Assembly: GCA_021405325.1 (NCBI GenBank) | Contig: QWII01000002.1 | Coordinates: 124,001-188,000, forward strand | DNA from: Caldilinea sp. CFX5 | Lineage (GTDB): Bacteria; Chloroflexota; Anaerolineae; Caldilineales; Caldilineaceae | DNA: 64,000 bases | Direction: 5' to 3' | Shown here: positions 26,661 through 37,100 of the stretch, piece after piece | Position numbering within the stretch: the first letter of the stretch is position 1 | Layout: every line of letters begins with the position of its first letter | The notes under the pieces: model-generated | Seen by the model: only the letters and a program-made list of their open reading frames with translations | Told to the model about the DNA's origin: nothing | The model's database searches: none | Made by a program: the position numbers and the translations under genes

Positions 26661-26691
26661 AAAAAGGAGACCTCGCTGGCGAAGTCTCCTT
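26661..26691 (-). terminator. Rho-independent terminator of tRNA-Leu
   Basis: On the minus strand AAGGAGAC and GTCTCCTT form an eight-base stem around a 12-base loop, with the T-run ending TTTTT. It begins eight bases after the tRNA 3' end. Confidence 0.85.
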
Positions 26692-26698
26692 AGTCAGG

Positions 26699-26782
<84 letters not shown>

Positions 26783-26808
26783 GTACAATCCCATGAACCT
26801 GGAGTGAT

Positions 26809-26837
26809 AGAATAACATAGTGTTTGCTCCCTGTCAA
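26809..26837 (-). promoter_or_regulatory. Promoter of tRNA-Leu
   Basis: On the minus strand: consensus -35 TTGACA (26832-26837), 17-bp spacer, -10 TATTCT (26809-26814). This places the start about 20 bp upstream of the tRNA. Confidence 0.7.
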
Positions 26838-26952
26838 ACTTGCTTGCGCATCAAAATGATTATTGTCTGTACCTACCACGTCTACTCGTACACAGCCAGC
26901 CCAAGCCAACCGCCAGCAACCGTCGAATCCCGGAGTACGACTTCGTTTGGTT

Positions 26953-28779
26953 TTATGGATCCAACGGCGACCGTGGCCGAAGCGTTCCCCGCTGTCTACT
27001 TTGTTCATTAGGGAAAAGTAACGATTTTGCCATTGCGACGCGCCGGCGCCAGTAGAGGCCGACGGCCAGTAGCCCTACGCCACCGAGGGCCATGACCATG
27101 AGCCAGAAAGGTTTGGTCCAGCGCTGCCAGGGTGACAAAGGGGGCAGATCCAGATTGGCGCCGGGGCGGATGATGGCAGCAGCAGGCTTCCACGAGCCGT
27201 CCCGCCGTTGTAGCCCCATGTTGGCCTGGGTGGCGCGTTGCCAGGGGGTGTTAAACTCGGCCAGCGGCACATGGTCAAAGTCGTGGAGCGTCCAGACCAT
27301 ATAACCGGCGGTGGGGTATTGGCGATGTTGGCGCAACAGGTCGGCATAATAGTGGGCCTGTTCCAACTCGGTGTGACCGTGGGGCCAGAAGGAGTTCCAA
27401 GTGGACATCACAAATTCTTGCAGCACCACTGGTTTGCCGTCCGCCGCCGCCAGTAGCTTTTCCAGACGTGGGCTGTAGTCGGCCAGTTCCTCAAAGTAGT
27501 GAAACGAGACAAAATCAACCAAGTCCGTCAATCCGGCTGCCGCTTCCGGACGCGACCAGCCGATGGTGATGAGATGATGGGGATCGTAGCGACGCACCGT
27601 GCGCGCGACATAGCGCAGCCAGCCATCAACCAGCGGCTGGGTGTTGAAGCCGTAGTCCCGATCCGGCTCATTCTTAATATCCCAAGCCAGAATGGCCGGG
27701 TGGTCGGCGACATGGGGAATCAGCCCGGCCAGATGGCGCCCATCCGCCGCCCAGGTGCTGACATGGTGGTCGGTGTGATGGTCAAAGAGGGTGACGATCA
27801 CCTTGAGGTGACGGGCGTGCGCCTGGTCGAGAAAATGGCGCAGCTTGGTAATTTCGGTCAATTGCACTTTGTCGGCGCCAAAATCTTTGTAGGAGATAAA
27901 GATGCGCACCGTGTTCAACCCCAGTTGGCGAATCAGATCCAGGTCAGCAATCGTCTGCCCGGTTTGATATGCGGGCCAAAACTCAGTCCAGGGCGAAGCT
28001 TGGGGGTAATAGTTGATGCCGGCAATGACGAACGGTTGCCCGGCCAGCCATAGTTGATTGCCCTGCACCCGGACAAAATCAGGGGGGGGCGACAGCGCTT
28101 GATTGGTAGCCGTATCGACCGTCGCGGTCGGCGCCACGGTTGCGCTCAGCGGCGGGCCATTGCCGCGGCGCACCAGATCGCGAATATGCCACTCGCCATC
28201 AACCAGCCGCATCACCACATCATAAACATTCGTACTCTCCTGTACCGCCACCAGCGACTGGTCGGCATTCACCACTTGCTGCACAAGATGGGCGTTATGA
28301 TCGCGAAAAGCCACCACGGAGCCGTCATCTGAGTAAAAGGTCAGTGCCAACGTGTGCTGTAAATTGCTCTGGTGTATTTGCCAACCGGCGGCCACGGTTG
28401 AGGTCACGGCCAGGCTGACGGCGTCAAGCGCAGGCGAGATAAAGTAGCTTTTCAGGTTATAGGGCTGTTGCAATTCATACGCGATGCCCCACTGCGCCCA
28501 ACCGTAGAGATAAGCGCCGGCAATCCGTTCGCGCGTATATGGCTCCAACGGCCGCCCGGCTGCCGCCGCCGGTTGATCCGGCAACCAGGTGACCCGTTCC
28601 TGAAGATCAAGCGGCACAGCAGGAATGGTCTGAAAAATCGCGGACGGATCGGCGCCGCTGGTAAAGTAAAGCAGCAACCGCCCAATGCCGGCGACGGCGC
28701 CCAATGCCCCCAACAGCGCCATCGTCAGGAGGACAAGCGCAATGACCACCTTCAGGCGCGCCTTGATCAGCATTACCAT
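26953..28779 (-). CDS. GH5-like membrane-anchored glycoside hydrolase
   Basis: A 608-residue protein. An N-terminal membrane helix (VVIALVLLTMALLGALGAVAG) anchors it. An extracytoplasmic region (about 60-230) precedes a TIM-barrel catalytic domain (about 240-530) of cellulase/mannanase type (GINYYPQASPW, DLIRQLGLNTVRIFISY). The acid/base is probably Glu371 (DIKNEPD) and the nucleophile Glu455 (VLQEF). A second membrane helix lies near the C-terminus (FWLMVMALGGVGLLAVGLYW), followed by a basic tail. It overlaps the upstream lipoprotein gene by seven bases and belongs to a three-gene operon with a giant GT-C-like protein. It may trim or remodel the polymer made by that operon. Confidence 0.85.
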   Translation of the reverse strand: MVMLIKARLKVVIALVLLTMALLGALGAVAGIGRLLLYFTSGADPSAIFQTIPAVPLDLQERVTWLPDQPAAAAGRPLEPYTRERIAGAYLYGWAQWGIAYELQQPYNLKSYFISPALDAVSLAVTSTVAAGWQIHQSNLQHTLALTFYSDDGSVVAFRDHNAHLVQQVVNADQSLVAVQESTNVYDVVMRLVDGEWHIRDLVRRGNGPPLSATVAPTATVDTATNQALSPPPDFVRVQGNQLWLAGQPFVIAGINYYPQASPWTEFWPAYQTGQTIADLDLIRQLGLNTVRIFISYKDFGADKVQLTEITKLRHFLDQAHARHLKVIVTLFDHHTDHHVSTWAADGRHLAGLIPHVADHPAILAWDIKNEPDRDYGFNTQPLVDGWLRYVARTVRRYDPHHLITIGWSRPEAAAGLTDLVDFVSFHYFEELADYSPRLEKLLAAADGKPVVLQEFVMSTWNSFWPHGHTELEQAHYYADLLRQHRQYPTAGYMVWTLHDFDHVPLAEFNTPWQRATQANMGLQRRDGSWKPAAAIIRPGANLDLPPLSPWQRWTKPFWLMVMALGGVGLLAVGLYWRRRVAMAKSLLFPNEQSRQRGTLRPRSPLDP

Positions 28780-30143
28780 GCGGCCACTGCTACGGGAAAC
28801 GTGACGGCGCCACGTCCACTGCCGGCCAGGACAGCAACATGATAGTCGCCATCAACCAACGATAGGCGACGCAAGAGAATTTGTGCATACCCATAATCGC
28901 TATACGCAACAATTTCTGTGTGCTGCCCATCCGGATGGCGAATGGTGAAGGTCACGGCGGCGCCATCGGGAATGAACTGCCCCAATTCACCCAGGAGCGG
29001 GCCGGCGATCACCTGGATGCCTTCAGCGCTCTTTTTTGTCACCACCGGAATCGCTTGCACCGCCGGGCCGGGGGTGAAGCTAAGGGTCAGCGGCTCACTG
29101 ACAACGCCGGCGATCCAGCCTTGCACGGTCATCTGTCCCGGCACGGACGGCGCTTGCAGCGTCGTGTAGATACGACCGTCAATGGTCGTGGCCGGCAGCG
29201 AACGGCGCTCCTCATCCCCCATGGTTGCCAGGAGGGTCACATGGGCGCCATCCAGCAAAACATTGCCAAAGCGGTCGGCAAGCTGTGTGCTGCTGATCCG
29301 CACCAGTTGCCGACCGTCGGCGGGCAATGTGGTTTGGTCGGCAAGCAACTGGAAAGGCATAGGTCGGTCCGGCGTCGCCAGCACAACGCGTTCCGGGCTG
29401 TGGCCAAAGTCGGCAGTGACGGCAATGCGCATGGGACCGGCGCGGTTGCGACTGTAGATCCGCGTCCAGGCCAGCAGATTTTGTGTGGTTGCGGTCAGGG
29501 TCTCCACCCCGGTGGCCGGCGCTTCGGTCGGGCCGGTTGGGTGCTGCACCCGAACGGTGACCAGCGTGTTTTCCGCCACCGGGTTGTTCAACGCATCCCG
29601 CGGGGTGGCCACGGCCATCGCCCAGGCGGCGCCGCCGGTGACAATGGTGCGCGGCCCCACCAGCGGCAGAATGGGATCAACCGCCGGGCCGGGGACAATG
29701 TGAATTTCCGCCTCACTGATAATAGCGCCGACCGTGGCCCGCAGCCGAACGGCCCCGGCAAACTGGGTATGCACCAACATCACGGGAAAGCGCGCCACGC
29801 CGTCCACCGCTTGCTGCACTTGGGGGAGAAAGCCAAAGGTGCCCTGCACCGTTAGGAAAACCGGGCCAGTTGCCGTGGCAGGGGTGACATGCACCAACAC
29901 GGTCAAGGGCGCGCCCGCCGGCAAGCGCGGCGGCGCCGCAATGCGCAATGCGCTTACCGGCATAACGGCAACCGGCGTTGGCGTTGGCCCCGGTAAAGCG
30001 CAAGCCGTCAAAAGCAGCAGCGCCAGCAGCCAGCTTTTCAGGGGCGCGGACAGACGCGGATTCAGGCAACGCGAATTCTTGTCGGCCAGAAGCCCAATCC
30101 GTGTTGCCTGAATCCGCGTCCGTACCCCCGCTTCCCGCTTCAA
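28773..30143 (-). CDS. Putative lipoprotein with Ig-like/invasin-type repeats
   Basis: A 456-residue ORF. A hydrophobic stretch ends in a lipobox (LLALLLLTACALPG, Cys48), predicting a lipid-anchored surface protein. The mature part is beta-rich and repetitive, with segments such as PTRDALNN-like ATPRDALNNPVAENTLVTVR and STQLADRFGNVLLDGAHVTL, typical of invasin/Big-1-like Ig modules. The start is uncertain: the frame opens with TTG at 30143, overlapping the upstream stop. The first 35 codons are unusually basic and contain both arms of a palindromic repeat (30053-30120), so translation may really begin closer to the lipobox. The operon places it between a membrane glycosyltransferase-like protein and a glycoside hydrolase. 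Confidence 0.75.
   Translation of the reverse strand: MKREAGVRTRIQATRIGLLADKNSRCLNPRLSAPLKSWLLALLLLTACALPGPTPTPVAVMPVSALRIAAPPRLPAGAPLTVLVHVTPATATGPVFLTVQGTFGFLPQVQQAVDGVARFPVMLVHTQFAGAVRLRATVGAIISEAEIHIVPGPAVDPILPLVGPRTIVTGGAAWAMAVATPRDALNNPVAENTLVTVRVQHPTGPTEAPATGVETLTATTQNLLAWTRIYSRNRAGPMRIAVTADFGHSPERVVLATPDRPMPFQLLADQTTLPADGRQLVRISSTQLADRFGNVLLDGAHVTLLATMGDEERRSLPATTIDGRIYTTLQAPSVPGQMTVQGWIAGVVSEPLTLSFTPGPAVQAIPVVTKKSAEGIQVIAGPLLGELGQFIPDGAAVTFTIRHPDGQHTEIVAYSDYGYAQILLRRLSLVDGDYHVAVLAGSGRGAVTFPVAVAAW
30053..30120. repeat. Palindromic repeat within the 5' end of the lipoprotein frame
   Basis: GACGCGGATTCAGGCAAC (30053-30070) and its exact complement GTTGCCTGAATCCGCGTC (30103-30120). It resembles the intergenic hairpins elsewhere but lies inside the open frame, encoding RIQATRIG and CLNPRLSA. 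Confidence 0.75.
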
Positions 30144-33100
30144 TCGCTGCTCCCCGTGAAATAGTTGACACTCACCCGCAGATAGGCATAGCCGGTGTCG
30201 GTGGGCAGGGCGACCCAGTCGGCGCGTGGTCCCGTTAGCTTGGCGCTGGTGGCCGGTGAATTGGGATAGCGGTTGCCTGGGATCGGCAGCGGGGTAAGCG
30301 CGGCGCGGGGGGTCAGGTTGACGGCAAAATCCAGCGTGCGTTGGGGGCGCAAGGCGTCGGGGAGAAAGAAGTGATCAACCCACACCACCTGCCCATTGGC
30401 GTCATAGAAAGTCACCAGAAGATGGGGAATCACCGCCTCTTTGACCCCGGCGTTGATCAAGTTGCCCTGTAACACCACTGTTTCCTTCCCGTCGCGGCGC
30501 TGCTTTGTCACGCGTAGTTGTTGCACCCCCAGATCGCGATCAAGATCATGTTGCGTCACCACGGCTTTGGCATAGAGATCAAAGTGGCCTAGCGTTGTCC
30601 CCACGGGTAACACGTAACGCGTGGTCGCCTCCGGTGTAAATGACAAGGGCTGACCGATGTCAGCAAGGGCAAGACCGGCTACCCCTTCAAAATCAATACG
30701 GAAGGGGGTGATTTCCTGGGGGAAGAGCTTGTGCATCATCCTGGCGCCGGCATTGTACCAGGTCAGCAACTTGGCGCTATCATCATAAATCAAGCCGGTG
30801 ACGGTGACATCGGCCGGATTGACATCATCATTTATCAACTCACCGACAATCGTGTAGCCGCCCTGTGCGCGCTGCACCAACTGGGCGGCAAGCACCTGCA
30901 ATTGGGGACGATCCAGGACATCCGCCGCATCGGTGACGCGGGTAGTGACGCGCCGGCGCCCCATGACGAGCCAATCAATGGCCGGCCGGCGCAAAAATTG
31001 GTCGGGCGGTGTGCGAATATCCACGGCCGCCGGCTCTAGCCGCCAGCCGGCCGCTTGGTGGTTGGTCAGCACCACTATTTGCGTAGCGGTGTAGTAGGAA
31101 AGCGCCGTAATGTAGCGGGCATCCACCTGTACTTGCATCTGCTCGGCATCGGCTTGCAGGACGGTTGTCTGTAAGTCCTCCAGCTTACTATACGAAGCAA
31201 TCAGCCCGCCTTGCACCGATAAATTGATCAAGTATTGGTCAAACGGCGGTCGCGTCGTCGGATTCAAGTGTTCGTAGGCCGCCTCAAAGCGCCGAAAATC
31301 CAGGTCGTCGTAATACGCCGTGATCAAGGTGAGCGGGTCGCGAAAATAGAGTCGGATGCGCAACCCGATCAGCACTAACAGCAGCACAACAATTGCGGCC
31401 AGCAGCGCCGTCCGCACCTGGCGCGCCGACGGGGAGGCCGGCTGCGACCAACGGCGAAACCGGCGCATGCAGAGATGGATGAAAAGCTGCCAGCGGGGCG
31501 GGCGACCGTGCTCAGTGGGTGACAATACAGCCGCTGTCAACAGCCGCCGATCCAGCGCCGTCCAAAAGGCGTGGAAAGGCCGCGCCAATCGTGCGTAGAG
31601 CCGTTCCATATGGGGGCGCATCCCCACCATTTCGCCGGCAAGCAAGAAAGGGAGCCGCCAATAACCGGCGCTGACCGTCAGGAGCGACAGCAGGAGCGTA
31701 CCCGGCGGCAAGAGACCAAACATCAAGCGCTGGTAGAGTGGAATCTCTTTGCGTGGCAGCTCTTCCGGCAGGATCGGAATGTCTTCCCGCTCCCAGACGG
31801 CAATCCCATTTTCCAACAATTGAATTTGGTGCCAACCATAGAAAAAGAGGAGCGGATCATAAAACTTGTCGTTCGAGAAGATGTACTTCAAGTTATATTT
31901 ATCCGGCACATTGAGAAACTGTTGCAATGATCCCAGGCCCGGCACTCCGCTGAATTTGGCCCCTTCCAACCGCTCGACCGGCGTCGTCGTCATTTCGGGC
32001 AGGCGGCGCGCCGAGTGGTAGTTGCCATCCACTTGCGCGGCTGTGGTCTGCGCCGAGAGCCAGGCCATCTGATCGCCAAAACCGAGGGTCATGTAACGCC
32101 AGCGCCAATGGTCATCCTTTTGCAGAAAGTTGACAATGGGCTGCATATCAATGGCAGGGGGCTGAAAGCGGCGAAACTGTGTCAAGTTAACGACAAAGAT
32201 CGAACAGAGCAGCACCCCCAGCACGATGAAGAGGACCAGCGTCCGTTGCACCAGCCAGCCAAATTGGCCTTGCAACCAGCGCGCCAAGTTGCCATGCAAG
32301 AGGCTGGCCAGATACTCACCCGCCAAGGGCAACATCAGGATCGAAGCCCACAACGTGAACCGATCCAGCGTCAAAATATCATAGGCGCCGCCGAGCAGCA
32401 ACCTGGGCAAAGGAGTAGTGCCGCCGGTGCCGAGAAAGGCGAGGAGGGCGATGGAACTGGTGAGCGGCCACGCTTTGCTCAAAAACCCTTTGTAAAAGAT
32501 GTAAGGGATAGCAAAGAGCAACATGCCGTAGGGAATCAGCCAAAAGATCAGGCCGGCGTTGAGGTTGACCAGAAAGTTGTCACGGCTGGCGTGGGGGATC
32601 GGCACCTGTGCAATGGGATCGCTGCGACTCCAGACCCAGTAGGGAAAGACGACCAGCACCAGCAGAACGATGGTGCCGCTACCAAAGAGGCCACAACGGA
32701 TGAGCGGCCCCAGCACCCGGCGCAATCGTCGCATGACCAACGCCCGCCAGTTGGCGCGAGTGACAAAGCGGGGGTACGCGCCGGTTTCATCCGGGCGCGC
32801 CGTCCGCCAACATTCAGCCAACGCTAAGAGCAGAACCGGCGCCGTAATAAAGACCGAGCCAAAGAGGGTGGTGACATGATGGGCGCCGGTGGTGGCGGCG
32901 ATCAAGGCCCAACCTTTGGCAAGATCGGCCGCTTTGCCACGGCTGATCCAGGCATAGGTAAAGGGCAATGCATTCAACAAAAGCGCTAACGAATAGGTCG
33001 TTGGCAATTGACCGAAGACATGGACAGTCTCGGCCATCGCCGATGAGAAGACGAGCCACAGCGCCGCCCAGCCCGCCGCCTCTTCGCTCACCCATAAACG

Positions 33101-33490
33101 GGCAAAGCGGTAGATCCCCAGCGTCATCACCACCATGGCCGCCGTTTGCACAATGGCAAAGGCCAGCCGCAGATCGTCGGTGAGGAATGCAACGGCGGCA
33201 ACCGACTGCTGGGACAGCGGCGGGTAGCTGGTCAAGGTGAAGCCGGTATACCAGCGGGTATCCCAATGGTCAAACCAACTGCGCCGCCAATGATCAGCAA
33301 AGAAGATATGGACATAGGCATCGTAGGTGTTGCGATAGCTGCCGCCGATACTGAGCGCGCCATGATAGAACAGCGCGCTCAGCAGGGCAACCAACAGACG
33401 CAAATCGATTGACCACGGCGCGCGCCGTCCATATCCGATTGGTGCGGATGCCAAGAACGTTGCTTGTAAGTCCTTACTTTGCTGTAGCAT
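30140..33490 (-). CDS. Giant GT-C-like polytopic membrane protein
   Basis: A 1116-residue protein. The N-terminal half has about 12 membrane helices. The first large loop reads YDAYVHIFFADHWRRSWFDH, then WYTGFTLTSYPPLSQ, the pattern of the 6-PTPS-related/YfhO-like GT-C superfamily. A soluble loop (about 440-570) follows, then more helices. After a last helix (about 690, LLAAIVVLLLVLIGLRIRLYF) comes a long extracytoplasmic tail of beta-sandwich modules (QLVQRAQGGYTIVGELINDD, VLQGNLINAGVKEAVIPHLL) of the FxLYD type. It is first in an operon with the lipoprotein and the GH5-like enzyme. A role in building a surface polymer or glycoprotein is likely but inferred. Confidence 0.8.
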   Translation of the reverse strand: MLQQSKDLQATFLASAPIGYGRRAPWSIDLRLLVALLSALFYHGALSIGGSYRNTYDAYVHIFFADHWRRSWFDHWDTRWYTGFTLTSYPPLSQQSVAAVAFLTDDLRLAFAIVQTAAMVVMTLGIYRFARLWVSEEAAGWAALWLVFSSAMAETVHVFGQLPTTYSLALLLNALPFTYAWISRGKAADLAKGWALIAATTGAHHVTTLFGSVFITAPVLLLALAECWRTARPDETGAYPRFVTRANWRALVMRRLRRVLGPLIRCGLFGSGTIVLLVLVVFPYWVWSRSDPIAQVPIPHASRDNFLVNLNAGLIFWLIPYGMLLFAIPYIFYKGFLSKAWPLTSSIALLAFLGTGGTTPLPRLLLGGAYDILTLDRFTLWASILMLPLAGEYLASLLHGNLARWLQGQFGWLVQRTLVLFIVLGVLLCSIFVVNLTQFRRFQPPAIDMQPIVNFLQKDDHWRWRYMTLGFGDQMAWLSAQTTAAQVDGNYHSARRLPEMTTTPVERLEGAKFSGVPGLGSLQQFLNVPDKYNLKYIFSNDKFYDPLLFFYGWHQIQLLENGIAVWEREDIPILPEELPRKEIPLYQRLMFGLLPPGTLLLSLLTVSAGYWRLPFLLAGEMVGMRPHMERLYARLARPFHAFWTALDRRLLTAAVLSPTEHGRPPRWQLFIHLCMRRFRRWSQPASPSARQVRTALLAAIVVLLLVLIGLRIRLYFRDPLTLITAYYDDLDFRRFEAAYEHLNPTTRPPFDQYLINLSVQGGLIASYSKLEDLQTTVLQADAEQMQVQVDARYITALSYYTATQIVVLTNHQAAGWRLEPAAVDIRTPPDQFLRRPAIDWLVMGRRRVTTRVTDAADVLDRPQLQVLAAQLVQRAQGGYTIVGELINDDVNPADVTVTGLIYDDSAKLLTWYNAGARMMHKLFPQEITPFRIDFEGVAGLALADIGQPLSFTPEATTRYVLPVGTTLGHFDLYAKAVVTQHDLDRDLGVQQLRVTKQRRDGKETVVLQGNLINAGVKEAVIPHLLVTFYDANGQVVWVDHFFLPDALRPQRTLDFAVNLTPRAALTPLPIPGNRYPNSPATSAKLTGPRADWVALPTDTGYAYLRVSVNYFTGSSD

Positions 33491-34145
33491 AGAACATCTT
33501 GAACCCTAAAGCTTTGCTTACATTTATAGTATATCCAAAGTCGCCGCTTGTACAGAATTTTGTCCACTGGCAGTGTGGACTCTGCTGCTTCTCATGCAGA
33601 AATTACTGGACAAACTGTAACAATGTTGATATGTTTGCATAGCTTAACCCACACTACAATATTTCTGAATATTTTGTAAATAATTTAAACAACTAAATAA
33701 TTTAAACAACAATTAAGTGAAGGTCTTCATGGTAGTAGACGGGATCAAGGCTATAGATGTTACGCCCAGCTAACGTAACTACTCAGCTCCTAGCCAGTCA
33801 CGGACTGACTAGTACAGAGCGGCCTAAGTAAGCCAGTAAGCCAGTAGGTCAGTAGGTCAGTAAGTCAGTCACTGTCTCACTGTCTCACTGGCAACTATGG
33901 GTTTATTTACGCCGTCGTGTACTAGGAGCTGAGTAGTTACCAGCTAACAAACTAAAGTCGCGAAAACATCAATTGACGTTGCCCGTTTCTTATCTTTATC
34001 CGAAGACAGCAAGCATAGAAAAGTTTATACTGAAAGGGCTTTTTCATAGAGCCATACGCCAGGCGTAAGAAAGGAGGCCATGCGTTTGACGAACGTGTCT
34101 TGCGGTCTGTAAAGCTAACCACCAGCTAAAATTTGGAGAGTCGCT
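33491..34145. other. 655-bp divergent intergenic region with nested repeats
   Basis: It separates the minus-strand operon from the plus-strand giant secreted protein. The first 290 bp are AT-rich and should hold both promoters. An 18-bp perfect inverted repeat, GTAACTACTCAGCTCCTA (33775-33792) with its complement (33923-33940), encloses copy B of the octamer element. The last 200 bp (33941-34145) form a long leader ending in a GGAGAG ribosome site five bases before the ATG at 34146. I found no known riboswitch in it. Confidence 0.6.
33809..33925 (-). repeat. 117-bp octamer-array element, copy B
   Basis: It has the same ends as copy A (CTAGTAC...GTACTAG) and the same length, but inverted. Read on the minus strand, the eight octamers are CAGTGAGA twice, CAGTGACT, GACTTACT, GACCTACT twice, GGCTTACT twice. 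The left and right unique segments match copy A almost exactly. It lies inside the 33775-33940 palindrome, after a GTCACGGAC word. Confidence 0.8.
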
Positions 34146-37100
34146 ATGTCTGTTAGTCAGTTATACCTTAGTCATGCAATGCTTAGTCATACAAAAAGAA
34201 AAATTGTCAATCCATTGTTCCTGCTGTTTAGTTTCATTCTAATTGCCACCCTGATACCGGCCGGTGTTCTTTACGCCGCACCCGCTCCTGCGCTTGCCGA
34301 TAGCTGTGATCTCGTCGTTGAGATCATCGCCGCTCCCCATGCCGTGGTGGACAGCAACAAGCCCGGCGTCCAGGGGCCGCAAGTCGTGATGCTGGGTGCG
34401 CGTCTTACCAATCAGGGCGCCGGCGCCCAGGAGAACCTGCAACTCGCGATCGGCGACGGCGCCACGCCCGGTACGTTTCCGGCCGGCGGCAGCGGCGCCT
34501 TAGCCCTGCTGGCCAAGCAGACGCCGACCCAGTGGCTACCGACGCTCGCACCCGGTCAAAGCGAAACTTTCTACTGGGCCGTCACCTATCCGCCGACGAT
34601 GAATGTGAGCTACCCGTATGTCATTTGGGCTACTACGGCTGATGGTTGCACAAGCAGCGCAAAAAGTGAGATCACGACGCAGCGGAACTTAAGCACGAAC
34701 GCCAACAAATTATTACCGAGTGGGAGTCTCGTGCAGGTTGCTCCCGGCGCGGTTGCTCCCGGCGCCATCGTCACCGTTAAGATTACCGGCTTCACCCTGG
34801 GCACCGTCGGCGAGGGGTCAAAGAAGAACTATGAGAGCTGGATTCAACCGGTGGGCAATCCAGATTTTGACCCCACTTGTCTGCGCTTTGTGCAGAGCAA
34901 AGTAATATTGAACAGCATCAGCGCTGTTCCCTTTATCGATCAATTCTACTTTACCGGTTTCCAAAATTATAGCCGGAATCCTAAGGATTATGTCGAATAC
35001 ACCTTTATCGCACTGCGCAGTTGCTCTACGCCGCTTCAGCCCTACCAACGGGCGTCCAGCGGCACCCAGGATAAATACAATGGCGACTATGGCGTCCGTG
35101 GCGCCCGCATTGGCGTCGCGACCCAAAAAGCCGTTGCCCTGAAAATGGAGTTGACCGCCGACAAAACAACGGTCAACCCTGGTGACACCGCTACTCTGGC
35201 CACAACGTTCGCCGCCAATGGCGAATTTGGCGCGCCTGAGAGTGGTTCACCGGCGGTGATCACCGCCGTGGTTCCCCCGAACACCGTCTACAGCAGCGGC
35301 AGCGCAAACGCCTCGGTGGCGGCGACGATCGAATATAGCACCGATAACGGTCAGACCTGGCAAAGCACTGAACCTGGTGATCCTGCCACCGTGACAAATT
35401 TGCGCTGGCTTCTGCATAAGCCCGTGACCAGCACCGCCGAAAAAGTCACCTTTGCTGTGGTGGTGAAGGGAGAGGGCGCCAGTTGTGTAACCGGTAACGC
35501 CACCCTCGGTCTCTTCAACAGCGACACGTTGATCAAGGACGACACAACCGTGAACTGCGTTGTCCCAACGCCAACCCCAACGCCCACACCAACCGCCACC
35601 CCCGATTCCGGCGTTGGCAGCGGTGGCGATGGCGGCTTGGAGTCCGGCCCGTTGCCGGGTGAACCGAGCGCCTTTATCGGCGGCGTCGGTGCACAGAGCG
35701 ATGAGGCGACAGCCGCCGCGGCGAATGCTGTCACTTTGCGCCAACACAAAGCACGCCTCTTGGAAGCGATGCGCATCCGCCTGGAAGACCTTATGCCGAC
35801 GCAAGGCCCCGCCGGTACGACAGCAAAGCCGGCGGTGCCGGTCGATGTGTTGGCCGTCACCAATGCGCCGGAAGCGAAAGCCATCGATTTTGTGGATAGC
35901 ACCGGGCGGATTCGCGCCGTTGCGCTGGGCATTCTCTCGTTGGGCGGGCCGTATGAACATGATTATGGCGTCTGCAACCGCTTCAAAGAATACAGCTTTG
36001 ACACCATCGAACCGCGCCAGCTTGCTCTGCCGAATGGCGAAAGCGGCTGGTTCTGGCACTCTCATGCGACGAAGAACGACACGCTTAGCGAAGAAGCGCT
36101 CTTCCTGCACATCTTTGTCGATGAAACGGATAAGCGTTTCCACATTGACAGTCGCTGGATCAAGGATGGCTATCCGCAAAGTTTTGACTTTGACTTTGAC
36201 TACGTCTTTAACCTGCAACTATGGAGCAATGACCTGGCCAAGACCCAGGAACTGCTCACCGGCATTCTGACTCGGCTCGACCAATTTGAAAATGGCACGT
36301 GGCGCTCCGTCTATCACAACCAGACCATGCCAACCGCCGCTACACTCTTTGTCACCCAGAGCAGTTACCGTGCTGATGAAGTGCAATTATCGGTGCGCAA
36401 TCGGACGGCCGCGGCCCAACCGGTGCGGCTCTATGGCGCCTGGCGCGATCACCCCGATCGTAACACCTTGCAGCCTTTTGAATATACCCTCGATCTGCCG
36501 GCGGACGAGAGCAAGATCAACCTGATCTTCCCCGGTCTGTTGGACGCCACCATCTATGTGGAGAGCAACGGCTTCACCGACAAGATCTATCAAGGGGGCG
36601 GCCTCTGGTTCCCAGTCAAAGGTGAGCAGGAGAACGCGCCAACCATGAACTTGGGGCAATGTCGCCAACTCGATGACATCGACAGCACCGATCTGATCCT
36701 GGCCGGTTGCGCCGACCTGACCACGCCGCCCCTCGGCGCCAGTGACCAGGCCGGTATTGGGCGCACCCTCAATCCGAATGGCCGCTCGGTTGATGTCAGC
36801 CCCTACAAGGCGTTACGCTTCTGGGCCAAAGGCAATGGCGTCCCCGTGCGCGTGGTCTTGGAGACAGCCGGCGTCACCAACAATGATTACTTCCAGACAA
36901 CCTTCACCCCCGATGGGCAGTGGCGCCAATATATGTTGCCGCTGGCGCAATTTGCCCAAAGCGCGGCTACCGCAACCCTAACCGGCGCCGACGTAAAAGC
37001 TGTGATCTGGATGAATGCAGAAAGCGCCGGTCGCCCGCTGGCATTGTCCATTGATCAGGTCAGCTTTACCAATCAGGGCTTGCTGGCCGAACTGGCGCTG

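Noticed and set aside
33941..34145. Riboswitch (for example a cyclic-di-GMP type) in the long leader of the giant secreted protein
   Set aside because: The conserved core words of known classes are absent; only a loose resemblance to a GNRA-like context was seen.
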